Shown here in pieces: positions 6,585-14,746 of a DNA stretch of 24,786 bases. Position numbers and translations under genes: made by a program. Position 1 is the first letter of the stretch. Each line of letters opens with the position of its first letter. Origin of the DNA: JAZLJD01 sp045617725 (GTDB lineage Bacteria > Bacillota > Clostridia > Lachnospirales > Lachnospiraceae); NCBI GenBank assembly GCA_045617725.1, contig JAZLJD010000007.1:1-24786 (forward strand), read 5' to 3'. The notes under the pieces were generated by a model that saw only the letters and a program-made list of their open reading frames with translations, was not told the DNA's origin and ran no database searches.

Positions 6585-7460
6585 ATGAAAAAACTTAGTT
6601 TACTGCTGGGAACATTATGCGTAGTTGCGTTAATGGCCGGATGTGGCACAACTGCACCTTCCGATGACAAACCGGCGAAAGCAACACCTGGCGTAGTACA
6701 GTCCGAAGCACCGGAACAGAAAGCAGAACCGTCTGCAGACAAAGGCGGATCCACCGCATCGGATGAAAAAGAAAAAGACGAAGAAAAAAACGAAGAAAAA
6801 GAACCTGAAACCGCTTCGGAATTTATCAGAGCAACCATGTCAAAGTATGTAGATAAATATTTCGAAGGTGATGCCGAGTGTACGTATCTCTATGGATTAA
6901 ATTACGTATTATCGCACAATTCAAGAGCAGCTGCGGAAGAATCCGTTGACAGAAAGGACCTTGATTGGTATTACCAAAAATACGGTTTTGAAGGCTTTCT
7001 TGATTATGTTGAATATGCTTATACTACAGCCGGTTTTGATTATTCAGAATACAAGGAAATGTATGAAACTACATATGATAAGGTAAAGACATCTGAAATT
7101 CAGAAGACAAATATCTACAAGAACCTTATGTTGGCTCCGTGTTGGGCACTGACTCCCGGATATGACAATTTTGATCATGTTACGGAAATTTCATCTTATA
7201 CCGATGAGTATATGACAGAACGCACGCTTGATGACATACTGGATTGGGTTGAGCCTGATAATACGTATGATTATTTCAGTACCGCATCTACGGAAGAATT
7301 CTTTAGTGATTCAAATAAAATGCTCCGGTACTGCAAGAATTTATATGCCAAAAAGGACGAATTATTTGAGAAGTACGAAAATGATGAGATTATGGATCCA
7401 TTATTGTCATTTGAGTTAAAGTTTCGCTTATTTGATCCGGATAAGTACAATAAGCAATAA
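6585..7460 (+). CDS. secreted lipoprotein, unknown function (291 aa)
   Basis: AAGGAG lies about 8 bases before the ATG. The signal peptide MKKLSLLLGTLCVVALMAGC ends in a lipobox (LMAGC, lipidated Cys20). Residues 21-80 form a low-complexity Ala/Pro/Glu/Lys linker with an acidic EKEKDEEKNEEKE run. Residues 80-291 are a soluble, acidic, Tyr-rich domain, with repeated aromatic/acidic stretches such as DYSEYKEMYETTYDKVK. The protein should be anchored on the outer face of the membrane, with the linker spanning the cell wall. It has its own promoter and sits alone after the island terminator. No known domain is recognised; a substrate-binding or wall-associated role is possible. Confidence 0.85.
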   Translation: MKKLSLLLGTLCVVALMAGCGTTAPSDDKPAKATPGVVQSEAPEQKAEPSADKGGSTASDEKEKDEEKNEEKEPETASEFIRATMSKYVDKYFEGDAECTYLYGLNYVLSHNSRAAAEESVDRKDLDWYYQKYGFEGFLDYVEYAYTTAGFDYSEYKEMYETTYDKVKTSEIQKTNIYKNLMLAPCWALTPGYDNFDHVTEISSYTDEYMTERTLDDILDWVEPDNTYDYFSTASTEEFFSDSNKMLRYCKNLYAKKDELFEKYENDEIMDPLLSFELKFRLFDPDKYNKQ

Positions 7461-7541
7461 CAGCACTCCCTTAAGTGTCCCTTATTTTGGACTCCAATTA
7501 CTGTAAACTGAAGTCAGTAAGTGTGAAGGAGCAGGCTGATT

Positions 7542-8216
7542 ATGAAATACTACGTAGTTCTGGATTTGGAAATGTGTAATGGCGTGGAAATCTTAGACGA
7601 GGCGCAGCACTATAAGGGACGTAATGAGATTATTCAGATTGGCGCTGTCCTGATGGATGAGAATCTCACCATTCTGGACGGCTTCAATCGCTTTGTGCGG
7701 CCTGAGTATGGGAAGCTGGATGAATTCATCACAGAGCTGACCGGAATTACCGAGGAGGACCTGAGCGGTGCCGCGTTGCTGGCGGACGTGCTGGAGCAGT
7801 TCGTCGCGTGGATTCCGGAGGGCGATGTCAAGATGGTGTCCTGGAGCAAAAGTGACCAAAAGCAATTCAAACGTGAGCTGAGGTACAAGGACATTCAAAA
7901 CGACAGGATGAAAGTCCTGCTTAGGCATTGGCTTGACAGCCAGAAGCTGTTTGCCGATAAGGCACCCTATACAAAGACTTGGTCCTTAAGCAATGCCTTG
8001 CAGATGTGCGGTATTACTTTCGAGGGCCGCGAACACAACGGCTATGATGACGCTTACAATACGGCAATTCTTTTTACGAAGCTGATGCAGGAGAAGACCC
8101 TTCAAATGGACGAGGATTCGGTAGAAAGCATTACGCACATTTCCCGTAAACCCCTGTCAAACAGCCTGGGTGATATCCTGGCCGGACTTGATCTTTCGGG
8201 AATTAAGGAGGAGTAA
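7542..8216 (+). CDS. DEDDh-type 3'-5' exonuclease (224 aa)
   Basis: The start has GAAGGAG 11 bases upstream. The fold is the RNase T/DnaQ exonuclease type. The ExoI motif is DLEM (D8, E10), D105 lies in WSKSDQKQF (ExoII), and HNGYDDA supplies H165 and D170 (ExoIII, HX4D). All four metal ligands plus the histidine are present, so it should be active on single-stranded DNA or RNA ends. The overall layout is nearer the ERI-1/KapD-like branch than DNA polymerase epsilon. The C-terminal 40 residues lie beyond the domain. It is cytoplasmic, and the next gene starts 2 bases after its stop, so the two are co-transcribed. Confidence 0.88.
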   Translation: MKYYVVLDLEMCNGVEILDEAQHYKGRNEIIQIGAVLMDENLTILDGFNRFVRPEYGKLDEFITELTGITEEDLSGAALLADVLEQFVAWIPEGDVKMVSWSKSDQKQFKRELRYKDIQNDRMKVLLRHWLDSQKLFADKAPYTKTWSLSNALQMCGITFEGREHNGYDDAYNTAILFTKLMQEKTLQMDEDSVESITHISRKPLSNSLGDILAGLDLSGIKEE

Positions 8217-8218
8217 TC

Positions 8219-8524
8219 ATGGACAACCAATATTACTACGTAGACAATTACAATGCCGCCGGGTATGGAACCGGGAATAACGACAAGCATTCCGGCTTTG
8301 GCGACGTGGCATGCATTATCGGCTTTTCGTTTTCGATTGTGACGATTTGCTGCGATCCGCTTTACTTTTTTTCACTTGTAGCGCTTGTTTTTAGCGTTTT
8401 GGGTGTCTGTATGGGGGCCAAAAACAAAGGGTTCGCGATTGCAGGCATTATTATTGGCGTGCTTGCTGCGATTGGGCAGTTTGTTTTTGATATTTTGTCG
8501 CTGGGCGTAGGATTTTTCGTATAG
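8219..8524 (+). CDS. small DUF4190-like membrane protein (101 aa)
   Basis: AAGGAGGAG lies directly upstream and overlaps the end of the exonuclease gene. The N-terminus is polar and Tyr/Asn-rich (MDNQYYYVDNYNAAGYG). It is followed by two hydrophobic helices at about residues 29-62 and 72-98, separated by GAKNKGF, which is the layout of DUF4190 proteins (a Gly-Lys/Asn turn between two helices). The function of this family is unknown. No enzyme motif is present. Confidence 0.75.
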   Translation: MDNQYYYVDNYNAAGYGTGNNDKHSGFGDVACIIGFSFSIVTICCDPLYFFSLVALVFSVLGVCMGAKNKGFAIAGIIIGVLAAIGQFVFDILSLGVGFFV

Positions 8525-8545
8525 CCCGGGGCAGAGGAGAACTAA

Positions 8546-8728
8546 ATGGAATATTACTATCAAGGTGTTAAGGTCAGTCTTTGGGGCAAGGCCGACAAGC
8601 AATGTACCATAGTGGTTGAAGACCGGGAAGTTGCGGAGCGACTTGGCGGTTTTAAGAGACACGATGAGGGATACTTAACGTGGTTCTATAAGATGGTCGG
8701 CGAGGACGAAGTAGAAGTGGTGGAATAG
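8546..8728 (+). CDS. hypothetical protein (60 aa)
   Basis: GAGGAG lies about 6 bases before the ATG, and the gene follows the membrane protein by 21 bases, so it is probably the third gene of the exonuclease operon. The product is small, soluble and acidic at the C-terminus (EDEVEVVE). It begins MEYYYQGVKVSLWGK and looks like a compact beta-rich fold. The family is not recognised. The following 110 bases contain a short direct repeat (TGTACCGCTTA twice) but no gene. Confidence 0.65.
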   Translation: MEYYYQGVKVSLWGKADKQCTIVVEDREVAERLGGFKRHDEGYLTWFYKMVGEDEVEVVE

Positions 8729-8840
8729 CTGCTTTGTACCGCTTACCGGCTCACCCTGTACCGCTTACACCCCGGTGTATTGCGCCATAACTTCATACCC
8801 GTTAACATCAAATCATCAAAGAGATGTAAGGAGATTTGCG

Positions 8841-9422
8841 ATGAAAACACTGAACGAACTCAGAGATGATTTGGCAAGGGAACAGAAGAAGGGACTTCCG
8901 TTTATCGGCGCATCCGTAGTCATATGGGGCTTGATTGCAGTCATATCTTTTACAAATTTGAACATCGAAATGAAGAATATGCTCACATTTTGTTGTTCAT
9001 GTCCGCTTATGCCGCTGTCCTTTTTGCTCGGGAAACTAATGAAAGTAGATATTTTTTCGAAGGAGAATCCCCTGAGCAGGCTCGGCTTTATTTTTACCCT
9101 GAATCAGCTTATATATTTGTTGATTGTGATGTGGGTTTTCTCGGCGCAGCCCGAATCCATGGTGATGGTTTACGCGATGGTTTTTGGCGCCCATCTGCTC
9201 CCTTATTCCTGGATTTACAGATCTAAGACGTATGTGTTCTTTTCAATAGAAATTCCGATTGCTGCGCTGGTGATGGGGTGCGTTTTGGGCGTCCGGGCCG
9301 TTGCACTAACCGGCTTCTTTACGGAAATTGTACTCACGATTTCCCTGTTGCTTGAAATCTTTTTTGCCAAAAATAAAACGGAGAAAATTGCATTTGATGA
9401 AAGTTGTGATAAAGGAAAATGA
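8841..9422 (+). CDS. DUF7010-like multi-spanning membrane protein (193 aa)
   Basis: I chose the ATG at 8841 because AAGGAG (8828-8833) precedes it; the frame is open further upstream but without a site. After an amphipathic start (MKTLNELRDDLAREQKKGLP) there are about six membrane helices, and the tail is soluble and charged. The layout resembles the DUF7010 family of Firmicutes membrane proteins, whose function is unknown; this is a memory-based call. Its end overlaps the LytTR regulator gene by 26 bases, tying it to that regulatory pair. Confidence 0.7.
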   Translation: MKTLNELRDDLAREQKKGLPFIGASVVIWGLIAVISFTNLNIEMKNMLTFCCSCPLMPLSFLLGKLMKVDIFSKENPLSRLGFIFTLNQLIYLLIVMWVFSAQPESMVMVYAMVFGAHLLPYSWIYRSKTYVFFSIEIPIAALVMGCVLGVRAVALTGFFTEIVLTISLLLEIFFAKNKTEKIAFDESCDKGK

Positions 9423-9855
9423 CAGCGAAAACGGCATTTCTGTTGAAATCCGCTGTCGTCAGGTTGATAGGAGAGTCGAGAAGCTCAAGGCGTATGTCGA
9501 GCGGTTTGATGACAGTGTAAGAGGGAAAAGCGATGGCGCGTACACGAATATCCGGACCGGCGAGATTCTCTACATAGAATCCGTGGACAACAAGGTGTTT
9601 TTGTATACCGAGAACAAAGTCTATGAAACGGAGAAGAAGCTGTATGAGCTTGAGGGAATCCTGGATTCCAAGGACTTTTTCCGGTGCGGCAAGTCACTGA
9701 TTCTGAACATTAACAAGATAAAGTCACTTCGCCCGGAGATAACACGAAACATTCTGGCAACGATGACGAACGGCGAGGTTGTGGTGATTTCCCGCCGGTA
9801 TGTAGGCGCTTTTAAGGAACTGTTGATGGGAGGTAGGGCAGCAGATGCAAAATAG
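9397..9855 (+). CDS. LytTR-domain transcriptional regulator (152 aa)
   Basis: The DNA-binding LytTR domain occupies roughly residues 48-148 (GEILYIESVDNKVFLYT, then FFRCGKSLILNINKIKSLRP and VISRRYVGAFKELL). No phospho-receiver domain precedes it: the N-terminal 45 residues are short and charged. It is therefore a free-standing LytTR protein rather than a classic response regulator. I chose the ATG at 9397, inside the preceding gene, for the LytTR start; GGAG is 13 bases upstream, a rather long spacing. The next gene is a DUF3021-like membrane protein overlapping by 11 bases. This pairing is known from LytTR regulatory systems, in which the membrane partner holds the regulator inactive. The targets are likely to include its own operon. 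Confidence 0.88.
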   Translation: MKVVIKENDSENGISVEIRCRQVDRRVEKLKAYVERFDDSVRGKSDGAYTNIRTGEILYIESVDNKVFLYTENKVYETEKKLYELEGILDSKDFFRCGKSLILNINKIKSLRPEITRNILATMTNGEVVVISRRYVGAFKELLMGGRAADAK

Positions 9856-10276
9856 AATGAATCAGTTTTTGCGGTATTTCCGCAACTTCCTTGTGCTCAG
9901 TTATGCCTGGCTCGTTTTGCTGGCAACAGTGCTATGCGCCGCCGGAGGCAAAACGGAACTTAGAACCGCTACGCTGCTTAAGCTTTTTGGGTTCTGCTTT
10001 GGAGCGGCCTTGTTTTTTGCCCTTACATTTTCAAGAGTTTTGATACGTCGGAAGGGCTTCATGTTCCGCCTTACCATTTTCCTTATACTGTTCGTTCCGC
10101 TTGAGATAGCCTGCTTTTACAGCATCGGACTGTTTAGCGGCGCGGCGCAGTTTGGGAAGTGGATGCTCTTCGTGGGAATAATCGGAATCTGCTATGTCGT
10201 ATCGCTGCTTGTGGACCTGCTTGTCCTAAGGCGCAAGGGGCGGGAGTATACAGCCCTGCTTGAGGCCTACCGCTGA
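9845..10276 (+). CDS. DUF3021-type membrane partner of the LytTR regulator (143 aa)
   Basis: GGGAGG (9828-9833) lies 11 bases before the ATG. The protein has four predicted membrane helices (about residues 14-32, 42-62, 73-95 and 104-128) and a short cytoplasmic tail (RRKGREYTALLEAYR). That is the size and layout of DUF3021 proteins, which are regularly encoded next to LytTR regulators and act as their membrane inhibitors. The gene ends 2 bases before a large palindromic repeat element, which may act on its mRNA. Confidence 0.78.
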   Translation: MQNRMNQFLRYFRNFLVLSYAWLVLLATVLCAAGGKTELRTATLLKLFGFCFGAALFFALTFSRVLIRRKGFMFRLTIFLILFVPLEIACFYSIGLFSGAAQFGKWMLFVGIIGICYVVSLLVDLLVLRRKGREYTALLEAYR

Positions 10277-10278
10277 TT

Positions 10279-10759
10279 TGGGGACGTTCCTTTTGTCACG
10301 AGGATGTGTACTTTGTCACGAGGATGTGTACTTTGTCACGCGGAGTGTCCCTTGTCACGGTATAACAAAAATGGATCCTCTGTGCCAGCGAGAACAATTT
10401 CATATAGAGACGAATCACATTCCGAGTTATGCTTTTCTAAGTGTTTTGGGAAGTCTTTCTGTAGTGACGCAATCGGCCTCTACGCGCCGTCCGTGTCGCG
10501 TATCGGCCTCGCCCGACCATCCGGGTCGGGCGTTGCTGCGTACCTACAAAACACTAAGAAAACCTATAACTCTCCATGAATCGATTCGACCTATATGAAT
10601 TGCTTCTCTAAGGCCCGGGGAGCCGTTTTTTGATGTAGCCGTGACAAGGGACACTCCTCATGACAAGGGACACTCCTCGTGACAAAGTACCATCCCCGTG
10701 ACAAAAGGACCGTCCCCGATGCATACCCGATGCACAAAAAGAACGTCCCCGATGCATCC
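10279..10759. repeat. 480-bp palindromic repeat element (MITE-like)
   Basis: The left end has GGGGACGTTCC and then 20-bp tandem units (TTTGTCACGAGGATGTGTAC type) at 10291, 10311 and 10331. The right end carries the inverse units (GTGACAAGGGACACTCCTC type) at 10641, 10661, 10680 and 10699, then ACCGTCCCCGATGCA. Inside these, an arm at 10390-10447 is the inverted, diverged copy of 10548-10608. The centre has an 8-bp hairpin, GCCCGACC/GGTCGGGC (10511-10531). No transposase or credible gene is inside. The structure suggests a non-autonomous element or a very large folded RNA. Confidence 0.7.
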
Positions 10760-10764
10760 TCCGC

Positions 10765-10792
10765 TTGAATAAAATCTAAAAAGTAGTAAAAT
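10765..10792 (+). promoter_or_regulatory. sigma-A type promoter
   Basis: TTGAAT (10765-10770), a 16-base spacer and TAAAAT (10787-10792) lie 34 bases before the next start, immediately outside the palindromic element. Confidence 0.6.
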
Positions 10793-10826
10793 AGTCCATA
10801 TAAATATATGAAAGGAGCACGTTTTC

Positions 10827-11240
10827 ATGTCAAAATCCAACAAGGTTGGTAAGGTAATCCTTTTAGGTGCACTTGCAGGTGCTGCCGCTTACGGAGTATA
10901 CACTTATCTTCAGAAGAAAAACGAATCAGATGACATGGTCGTTGAGGGTGAGGGCGCTCCCAAGAAGCGTTCCTACGTATCACTCAATCTCGACTCTGCC
11001 AAGGAATATGCTACAGCAACCTATGAGAAGGCCAAGGACGCCATCAAAAAGGTTGAATCCAAAATTGAGGAAAGCGGTGTTTTTAAGAAATCCTCTGTCG
11101 AGGAAGAACCCGTCGAAGTTCCCGAGGGATCCGATGAATGTTCCGAAGAGCCCTGTGAAGCTTCCGATGACTCGGCAGTGGATAACGATATAGAACCCAC
11201 TTCCAGTGAGGAATTTTTTGATTCCCCCGATCCCGAATAA
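10827..11240 (+). CDS. YtxH-like single-span membrane protein (137 aa)
   Basis: AAAGGAG lies about 10 bases upstream. One N-terminal membrane helix (residues 8-27, GKVILLGALAGAAAYGVYTYL region) is followed by a charged linker and an alanine/lysine helical stretch (AKEYATATYEKAKDAIKKVE). The C-terminal 50 residues are strongly acidic and Ser/Pro-rich. The helix-plus-coiled-coil layout resembles YtxH/gas-vesicle-like stress proteins of Firmicutes, whose role is unclear. The gene stands alone, with its own promoter and a terminator. The acidic tail shows no known motif. Confidence 0.72.
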   Translation: MSKSNKVGKVILLGALAGAAAYGVYTYLQKKNESDDMVVEGEGAPKKRSYVSLNLDSAKEYATATYEKAKDAIKKVESKIEESGVFKKSSVEEEPVEVPEGSDECSEEPCEASDDSAVDNDIEPTSSEEFFDSPDPE

Positions 11241-11277
11241 CTTTCCAAAATAGCTTACATCTAAAATTCCCATAAGG

Positions 11278-11321
11278 CAGAAAGTCTGATCGAAATTATT
11301 CGACCAGACTTTCTGTTTTTT
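11278..11321 (+). terminator. Rho-independent terminator
   Basis: CAGAAAGTCTG (11278-11288) pairs with CAGACTTTCTG (11305-11315), extended inward by an imperfect TCGA stretch and followed by six T. It separates the forward gene from the convergent reverse operon. Confidence 0.88.
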
Positions 11322-11339
11322 ATCCCATTTTCAATTTTT

Positions 11340-11573
11340 CTATCTTAATTTCTCATTGTCGATTACGACTGCTTCCTCTTCCCTGATGCCTTCCCTGCGA
11401 TACCAGACCCCGCAGATCATCTCAAAAGCCGCAATCACGCACCACAGGATTCCCTGTCCGACTTTATGAATCAGGAAAAAGCTTCCCAGCCCCACAAGCA
11501 GGGCCAGCCCCGCCGTAACAAACCAAAACACGGAGGAGATTTTTTTCATATTTCTATGTTTTTTAGTTGCCAT
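11340..11573 (-). CDS. small two-helix membrane protein (77 aa)
   Basis: The start at 11573 has AAGGAGG 6 bases upstream and overlaps the preceding gene's end by 11 bases. After a basic start (MATKKHRNMKKI) come two membrane helices at about residues 13-35 and 38-57, then a charged tail (RREGIREEEAVVIDNEKLR). It is the last gene of a three-gene reverse operon with the DUF3267 and DUF2225 proteins. No family is recognised. Confidence 0.7.
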   Translation of the reverse strand: MATKKHRNMKKISSVFWFVTAGLALLVGLGSFFLIHKVGQGILWCVIAAFEMICGVWYRREGIREEEAVVIDNEKLR

Positions 11574-12171
11574 CCGGCACCTCCTTCTGCGTCCCCGGCA
11601 TGTACCAGAATGAATGGAACCCGCTCAGATACGTACGCGCCCCCTTGGGCATCTGGGTCAACGCATTAATAACATTGTAATAATCGCCCACGCCCGCGCC
11701 GATACTCAGCACACCGAGCCCGGCCAGCCAGCCATACTGAGGAAATATCAAGTAAAGAATAAACGGCAGGAAGCCAAAAACAATGTTGGGGCACATACTC
11801 ATAAGGACAAATCGTCCCTTCGTCATATCCTCTGTGCCCACAACAAACAGCATTCCGCGGGAAAGATTGTGATATACGTAGGAGTCCTCCTTAAACCAAA
11901 TCGCATGAAGAAATTCGTGCGGCACCATGGCAACAAGTGCGATAATCATACCAACAAACGCACTGACTGAGTTTCTGAACCACACACCGCCGCGTAAATA
12001 TGCAATATAGCCGGCAACGGCAATGATACCAAGTGACACAGCATTCATTACTAAGGAAAGCATATTAATACTCTGTATCTCTTTAAACGGCTTATAGCCT
12101 TCGGGATGCTCTCTTTTGGGGAGGGATTCTTCCTTCCCGTTAAACTTACCGGCCCAATGAATTCCAGCCAT
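11563..12171 (-). CDS. DUF3267-type putative membrane zinc metalloprotease (202 aa)
   Basis: AGGAG lies 8 bases before the ATG at 12171. Four to five membrane helices are seen. The helix near residues 72-92 contains HEFLH (85-89), the HExxH zinc-binding and catalytic motif, giving the protein the look of an intramembrane or membrane-embedded metallopeptidase. The nearby CPN (in MSMCPNIVFGFLPF) is conserved in this DUF3267 family, as I recall it. The third zinc ligand is not identified. The gene follows the DUF2225 gene by 10 bases. Substrate unknown. Confidence 0.8.
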   Translation of the reverse strand: MAGIHWAGKFNGKEESLPKREHPEGYKPFKEIQSINMLSLVMNAVSLGIIAVAGYIAYLRGGVWFRNSVSAFVGMIIALVAMVPHEFLHAIWFKEDSYVYHNLSRGMLFVVGTEDMTKGRFVLMSMCPNIVFGFLPFILYLIFPQYGWLAGLGVLSIGAGVGDYYNVINALTQMPKGARTYLSGFHSFWYMPGTQKEVPDGN

Positions 12172-12181
12172 CTCAACACTC

Positions 12182-13018
12182 CTATGATTCCTTTTTCGTT
12201 CTGATAATGGTTTCCTTAAGTTCCAGAAGATTGTCCTTCATACGGGCATTCACGGAATGGGAAGCCAAAAGCTTACTCACAAGCTGTGACGCCAAATCGT
12301 ACTTGCCAAATCTGGCAGCCAGCTGACTGATGATATAATCCAGGGTATTCTCGTCCATACCGGCAATCGGGAAGCTTTCCTCGCCTCTCGCCTTGCAGAA
12401 GCCCTCCAGCGCTTTCGTGAGGCACTGTTCTTCTTCCTTCTGAAGCATAATTACCTTGTCGGTATAGTCGGGGCGATTCTGGTCGAGACTCTCATACTCA
12501 CCGCGGACCAGCCATCCCATGCGCAAAAGAAGATATGCCATCTCCGATGCCTTGGACTGCTTCACCATCGTGCAGGCCAGTGCCATCTTGTAACGCTTTC
12601 GCGCATACTCATAGGTATAAAATTCACCGGTGCTATCCGACTGCGAAACGAATTTCGAACAGATTCCCGTACGTACAAGCTTCGCCTGCGAAGCCGTAAT
12701 ATTGCCGAAATAACGTCCCATGGCAGCATAACCGCAAGTAGGACACATAATCGCATCGTACTTCATGGGATCCACATACTCAAAACGGGGTCTCGTATCA
12801 TGATCCTGACTGACCATACGAGCCTTTCCGGTCTTCATGACCTTGGCCTTAAAGCTTGCATCGCATATCGGACATGTAAAAGTTTTGTCTAAGACAAACT
12901 CACCTTCTGTATGTAAAGGCGCGGTAGGTTCAGCCTTCTTCTGCTCCTTTTGAGTACCGAACAAATCCGCCCCTGCATCCAAACCAAATTGTTCCAAACC
13001 ATCAAAAATACCAGCCAT
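12182..13018 (-). CDS. DUF2225-family zinc-ribbon/TPR-like protein (278 aa)
   Basis: I chose the ATG at 13018, with GGAGGT just upstream. The frame is open to a TTG at 13030, but that codon overlaps the ribosome binding site. After a short Asp/Gly-rich start (MAGIFDGLEQFG), a bipartite zinc-binding region has CPIC (Cys49, Cys52) and CPTC (Cys92, Cys95). Helical hairpins resembling TPRs follow from about residue 115 to the end. This is the DUF2225 layout (length 230-290 aa), a cytoplasmic Firmicutes family of unknown biochemical role. It is the first gene of its operon and is driven by a consensus promoter. Confidence 0.85.
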   Translation of the reverse strand: MAGIFDGLEQFGLDAGADLFGTQKEQKKAEPTAPLHTEGEFVLDKTFTCPICDASFKAKVMKTGKARMVSQDHDTRPRFEYVDPMKYDAIMCPTCGYAAMGRYFGNITASQAKLVRTGICSKFVSQSDSTGEFYTYEYARKRYKMALACTMVKQSKASEMAYLLLRMGWLVRGEYESLDQNRPDYTDKVIMLQKEEEQCLTKALEGFCKARGEESFPIAGMDENTLDYIISQLAARFGKYDLASQLVSKLLASHSVNARMKDNLLELKETIIRTKKES

Positions 13019-13038
13019 AGGCACCTCCAATCTTTCAT

Positions 13039-13067
13039 ATTATAGCATATCGGATGCTGTAATCCAA
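13039..13067 (-). promoter_or_regulatory. sigma-A promoter of the DUF2225 operon
   Basis: On the reverse strand TTGGAT (13067-13062), a 17-base spacer and a perfect TATAAT (13044-13039) lie about 21 bases before the start. Confidence 0.85.
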
Positions 13068-13069
13068 CT

Positions 13070-13120
13070 AAAAACACACCACCCCAAGCTTCATTCTGCC
13101 TCGGGCGGTGTGTTTGTTTT
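13070..13120. terminator. bidirectional-looking terminator hairpin
   Basis: The 12-base arms AACACACCACCC (13073-13084) and GGGCGGTGTGTT (13103-13114) pair with one mismatch. The arms have five A before and GTTTTTG after, so it can stop transcription from the symporter gene on the reverse strand and any forward transcript. Confidence 0.78.
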
Positions 13121-13133
13121 TGGCCAAAAATAA

Positions 13134-14678
13134 TTATTTTGCGTCTTCAAGGTCCTGCAGATACAGTTTCTCTGCAACAACCGTCTTCTTCTCATAGCAT
13201 TCGAAGATATTCTCTACGAAGGCCCGGTCGGGCTTCGGAGTCAGCCAGGTTACGATGGGAACTACTACGAGACCTGCTACCATTGCTACTGCACCGGCTA
13301 CGATGGAGTTGCCGAGGTAACCCCAAATCATGTTGGTTACGGTGAGGCCAACACCTGTGATGAAGCAGGCAACCACGCTCCACTTGTTAACGCGTTTCCA
13401 GTAAAGGCCATACAAAAACGGTGCAAGGAAGGCACCTGCAAGTGCGCCCCAGGAAATACCCATGAGCTGTGCGATGAAATCGGGCGGATCCAGTGCGATG
13501 GCTACGGATACTACGATAAAGAATACAATCAGAATTCTCATCCAAAGGAGCTGTGTCTTGTCCTTCATGTTCTTGACGATGTGTCCGCGGAAGATGTCCA
13601 GCGTAATTGTGGAGGAAGACGTAAGTACCAGGGAGGAAAGTGTCGACATGGATGCAGAAAGTACCAGGACAACAACCACACCGGCCAGAATATCGGGCAC
13701 GTTGGAAAGCATCGTAGGAACGATATTATCAAACTTTACGGAACCGTCTGCCTTGTAGATGGCAGGGTTGTCAGCGTACAGACGGCCAAAACCGCCCAGG
13801 AAGTAGGAACCACCGGCAACTACCAGCGCAAATGCGGTAGAAATTACGGTACCGGTCTTGATGCACTTCTCGTTCTTGATGGCATAGAACTTGCCGATCA
13901 TCTGAGGAAGTCCCCAGGTACCAAGGGAAGTAAGAACGATTACGCTCAAAAGTCCCACGGGATCGGTTCCGAAGAAGGAAGCAAATGCGCCCTGCTGTCC
14001 CAAAGTTGCAGGAGCATCGCTGGGGATTTCGGAAAGGGACTTCACTGCGGAATAGAAACCACCGTTTCCGTTCAGGACTGCCACAACAACCGCACAAATG
14101 CCGATCAACATGATGATACCCTGAATGAGGTCATTCCAAGCGGTAGCAAGGTAGCCACCCAAAATTACGTATACACCGGTAAGTGCTGCCATGGCGATTA
14201 CGCAAACCTTATAATCAATATCAAATGCCAGTCCGAACAAACCGGAAAGTCCGTTGAATACGGAAGCGGTGTACGGAATCATGAATACAAAGGTGATTAC
14301 GCTGGCAATAATCTTCAGCGCGCTACTGTCATATCTCTTGCCAAAGAACTCAGGCATTGTGGAAGCAGAGATGTGATGCGTCATAACTCTGGTTCTTCTT
14401 CCCATGATAACCCATGCAAGAAGGCTTCCGATGAATGCATTTCCAAGTCCAATCCATGTAGACGAAAGACCGAACTTCCATCCAAACTGGCCTGCATAAC
14501 CTACAAATACTACTGCCGAAAAGTAACTGGTTCCGTAAGAGAACGCTGTAAGCCACGGTCCTACGTTACGGCCGCCCAATACGAAGTCGTTCGCGTTCTT
14601 AACCCCGCGTCTTGCCAGGATACCTACGACAATCATTACTGCGAAAAAAACAACTAACATCAATACTTTAGCTAACAT
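13134..14678 (-). CDS. sodium:solute symporter (SSS family, 514 aa)
   Basis: GGGAG lies 6 bases before the ATG at 14678. The protein has the roughly 13 membrane helices and length (about 500 aa) of the SSS family. The diagnostic N-terminal segment is NDFVLGGRNVGPWLTAFSYG, followed by the helix-3 region with RTRVMTHHISASTMPEFFGK. It moves an organic solute inward together with Na+ across the cytoplasmic membrane. The substrate is not evident. It resembles PutP (proline)/pantothenate-type members, but where E. coli PutP has the Na+-coordinating D55 (GASDMSG, from memory) this protein has Tyr (GTSYFSA), so proline specificity should not be assumed. It is monocistronic, with its own terminator and a strong, palindrome-rich leader. 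Confidence 0.9.
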   Translation of the reverse strand: MLAKVLMLVVFFAVMIVVGILARRGVKNANDFVLGGRNVGPWLTAFSYGTSYFSAVVFVGYAGQFGWKFGLSSTWIGLGNAFIGSLLAWVIMGRRTRVMTHHISASTMPEFFGKRYDSSALKIIASVITFVFMIPYTASVFNGLSGLFGLAFDIDYKVCVIAMAALTGVYVILGGYLATAWNDLIQGIIMLIGICAVVVAVLNGNGGFYSAVKSLSEIPSDAPATLGQQGAFASFFGTDPVGLLSVIVLTSLGTWGLPQMIGKFYAIKNEKCIKTGTVISTAFALVVAGGSYFLGGFGRLYADNPAIYKADGSVKFDNIVPTMLSNVPDILAGVVVVLVLSASMSTLSSLVLTSSSTITLDIFRGHIVKNMKDKTQLLWMRILIVFFIVVSVAIALDPPDFIAQLMGISWGALAGAFLAPFLYGLYWKRVNKWSVVACFITGVGLTVTNMIWGYLGNSIVAGAVAMVAGLVVVPIVTWLTPKPDRAFVENIFECYEKKTVVAEKLYLQDLEDAK

Positions 14679-14746
14679 GGTAATCTCCCATCTTTCTTAT
14701 ACACTGCCCATAGCTCCGGCAGCTTTGTTTGTCGCTTTAGCGCTTG

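Noticed and set aside
8735..8775. Direct repeat TGTACCGCTTA twice
   Set aside because: It is too short, and the copies are too few, to claim an element or regulatory site.
11616..11970. Forward frame of 118 codons
   Set aside because: It is antisense to the DUF3267 gene, which has a ribosome binding site, membrane helices and an HEFLH motif.
13581..14657. A 358-codon forward frame opposite the symporter gene
   Set aside because: It is a shadow of the conserved symporter on the reverse strand: no ribosome binding site and low-quality composition.
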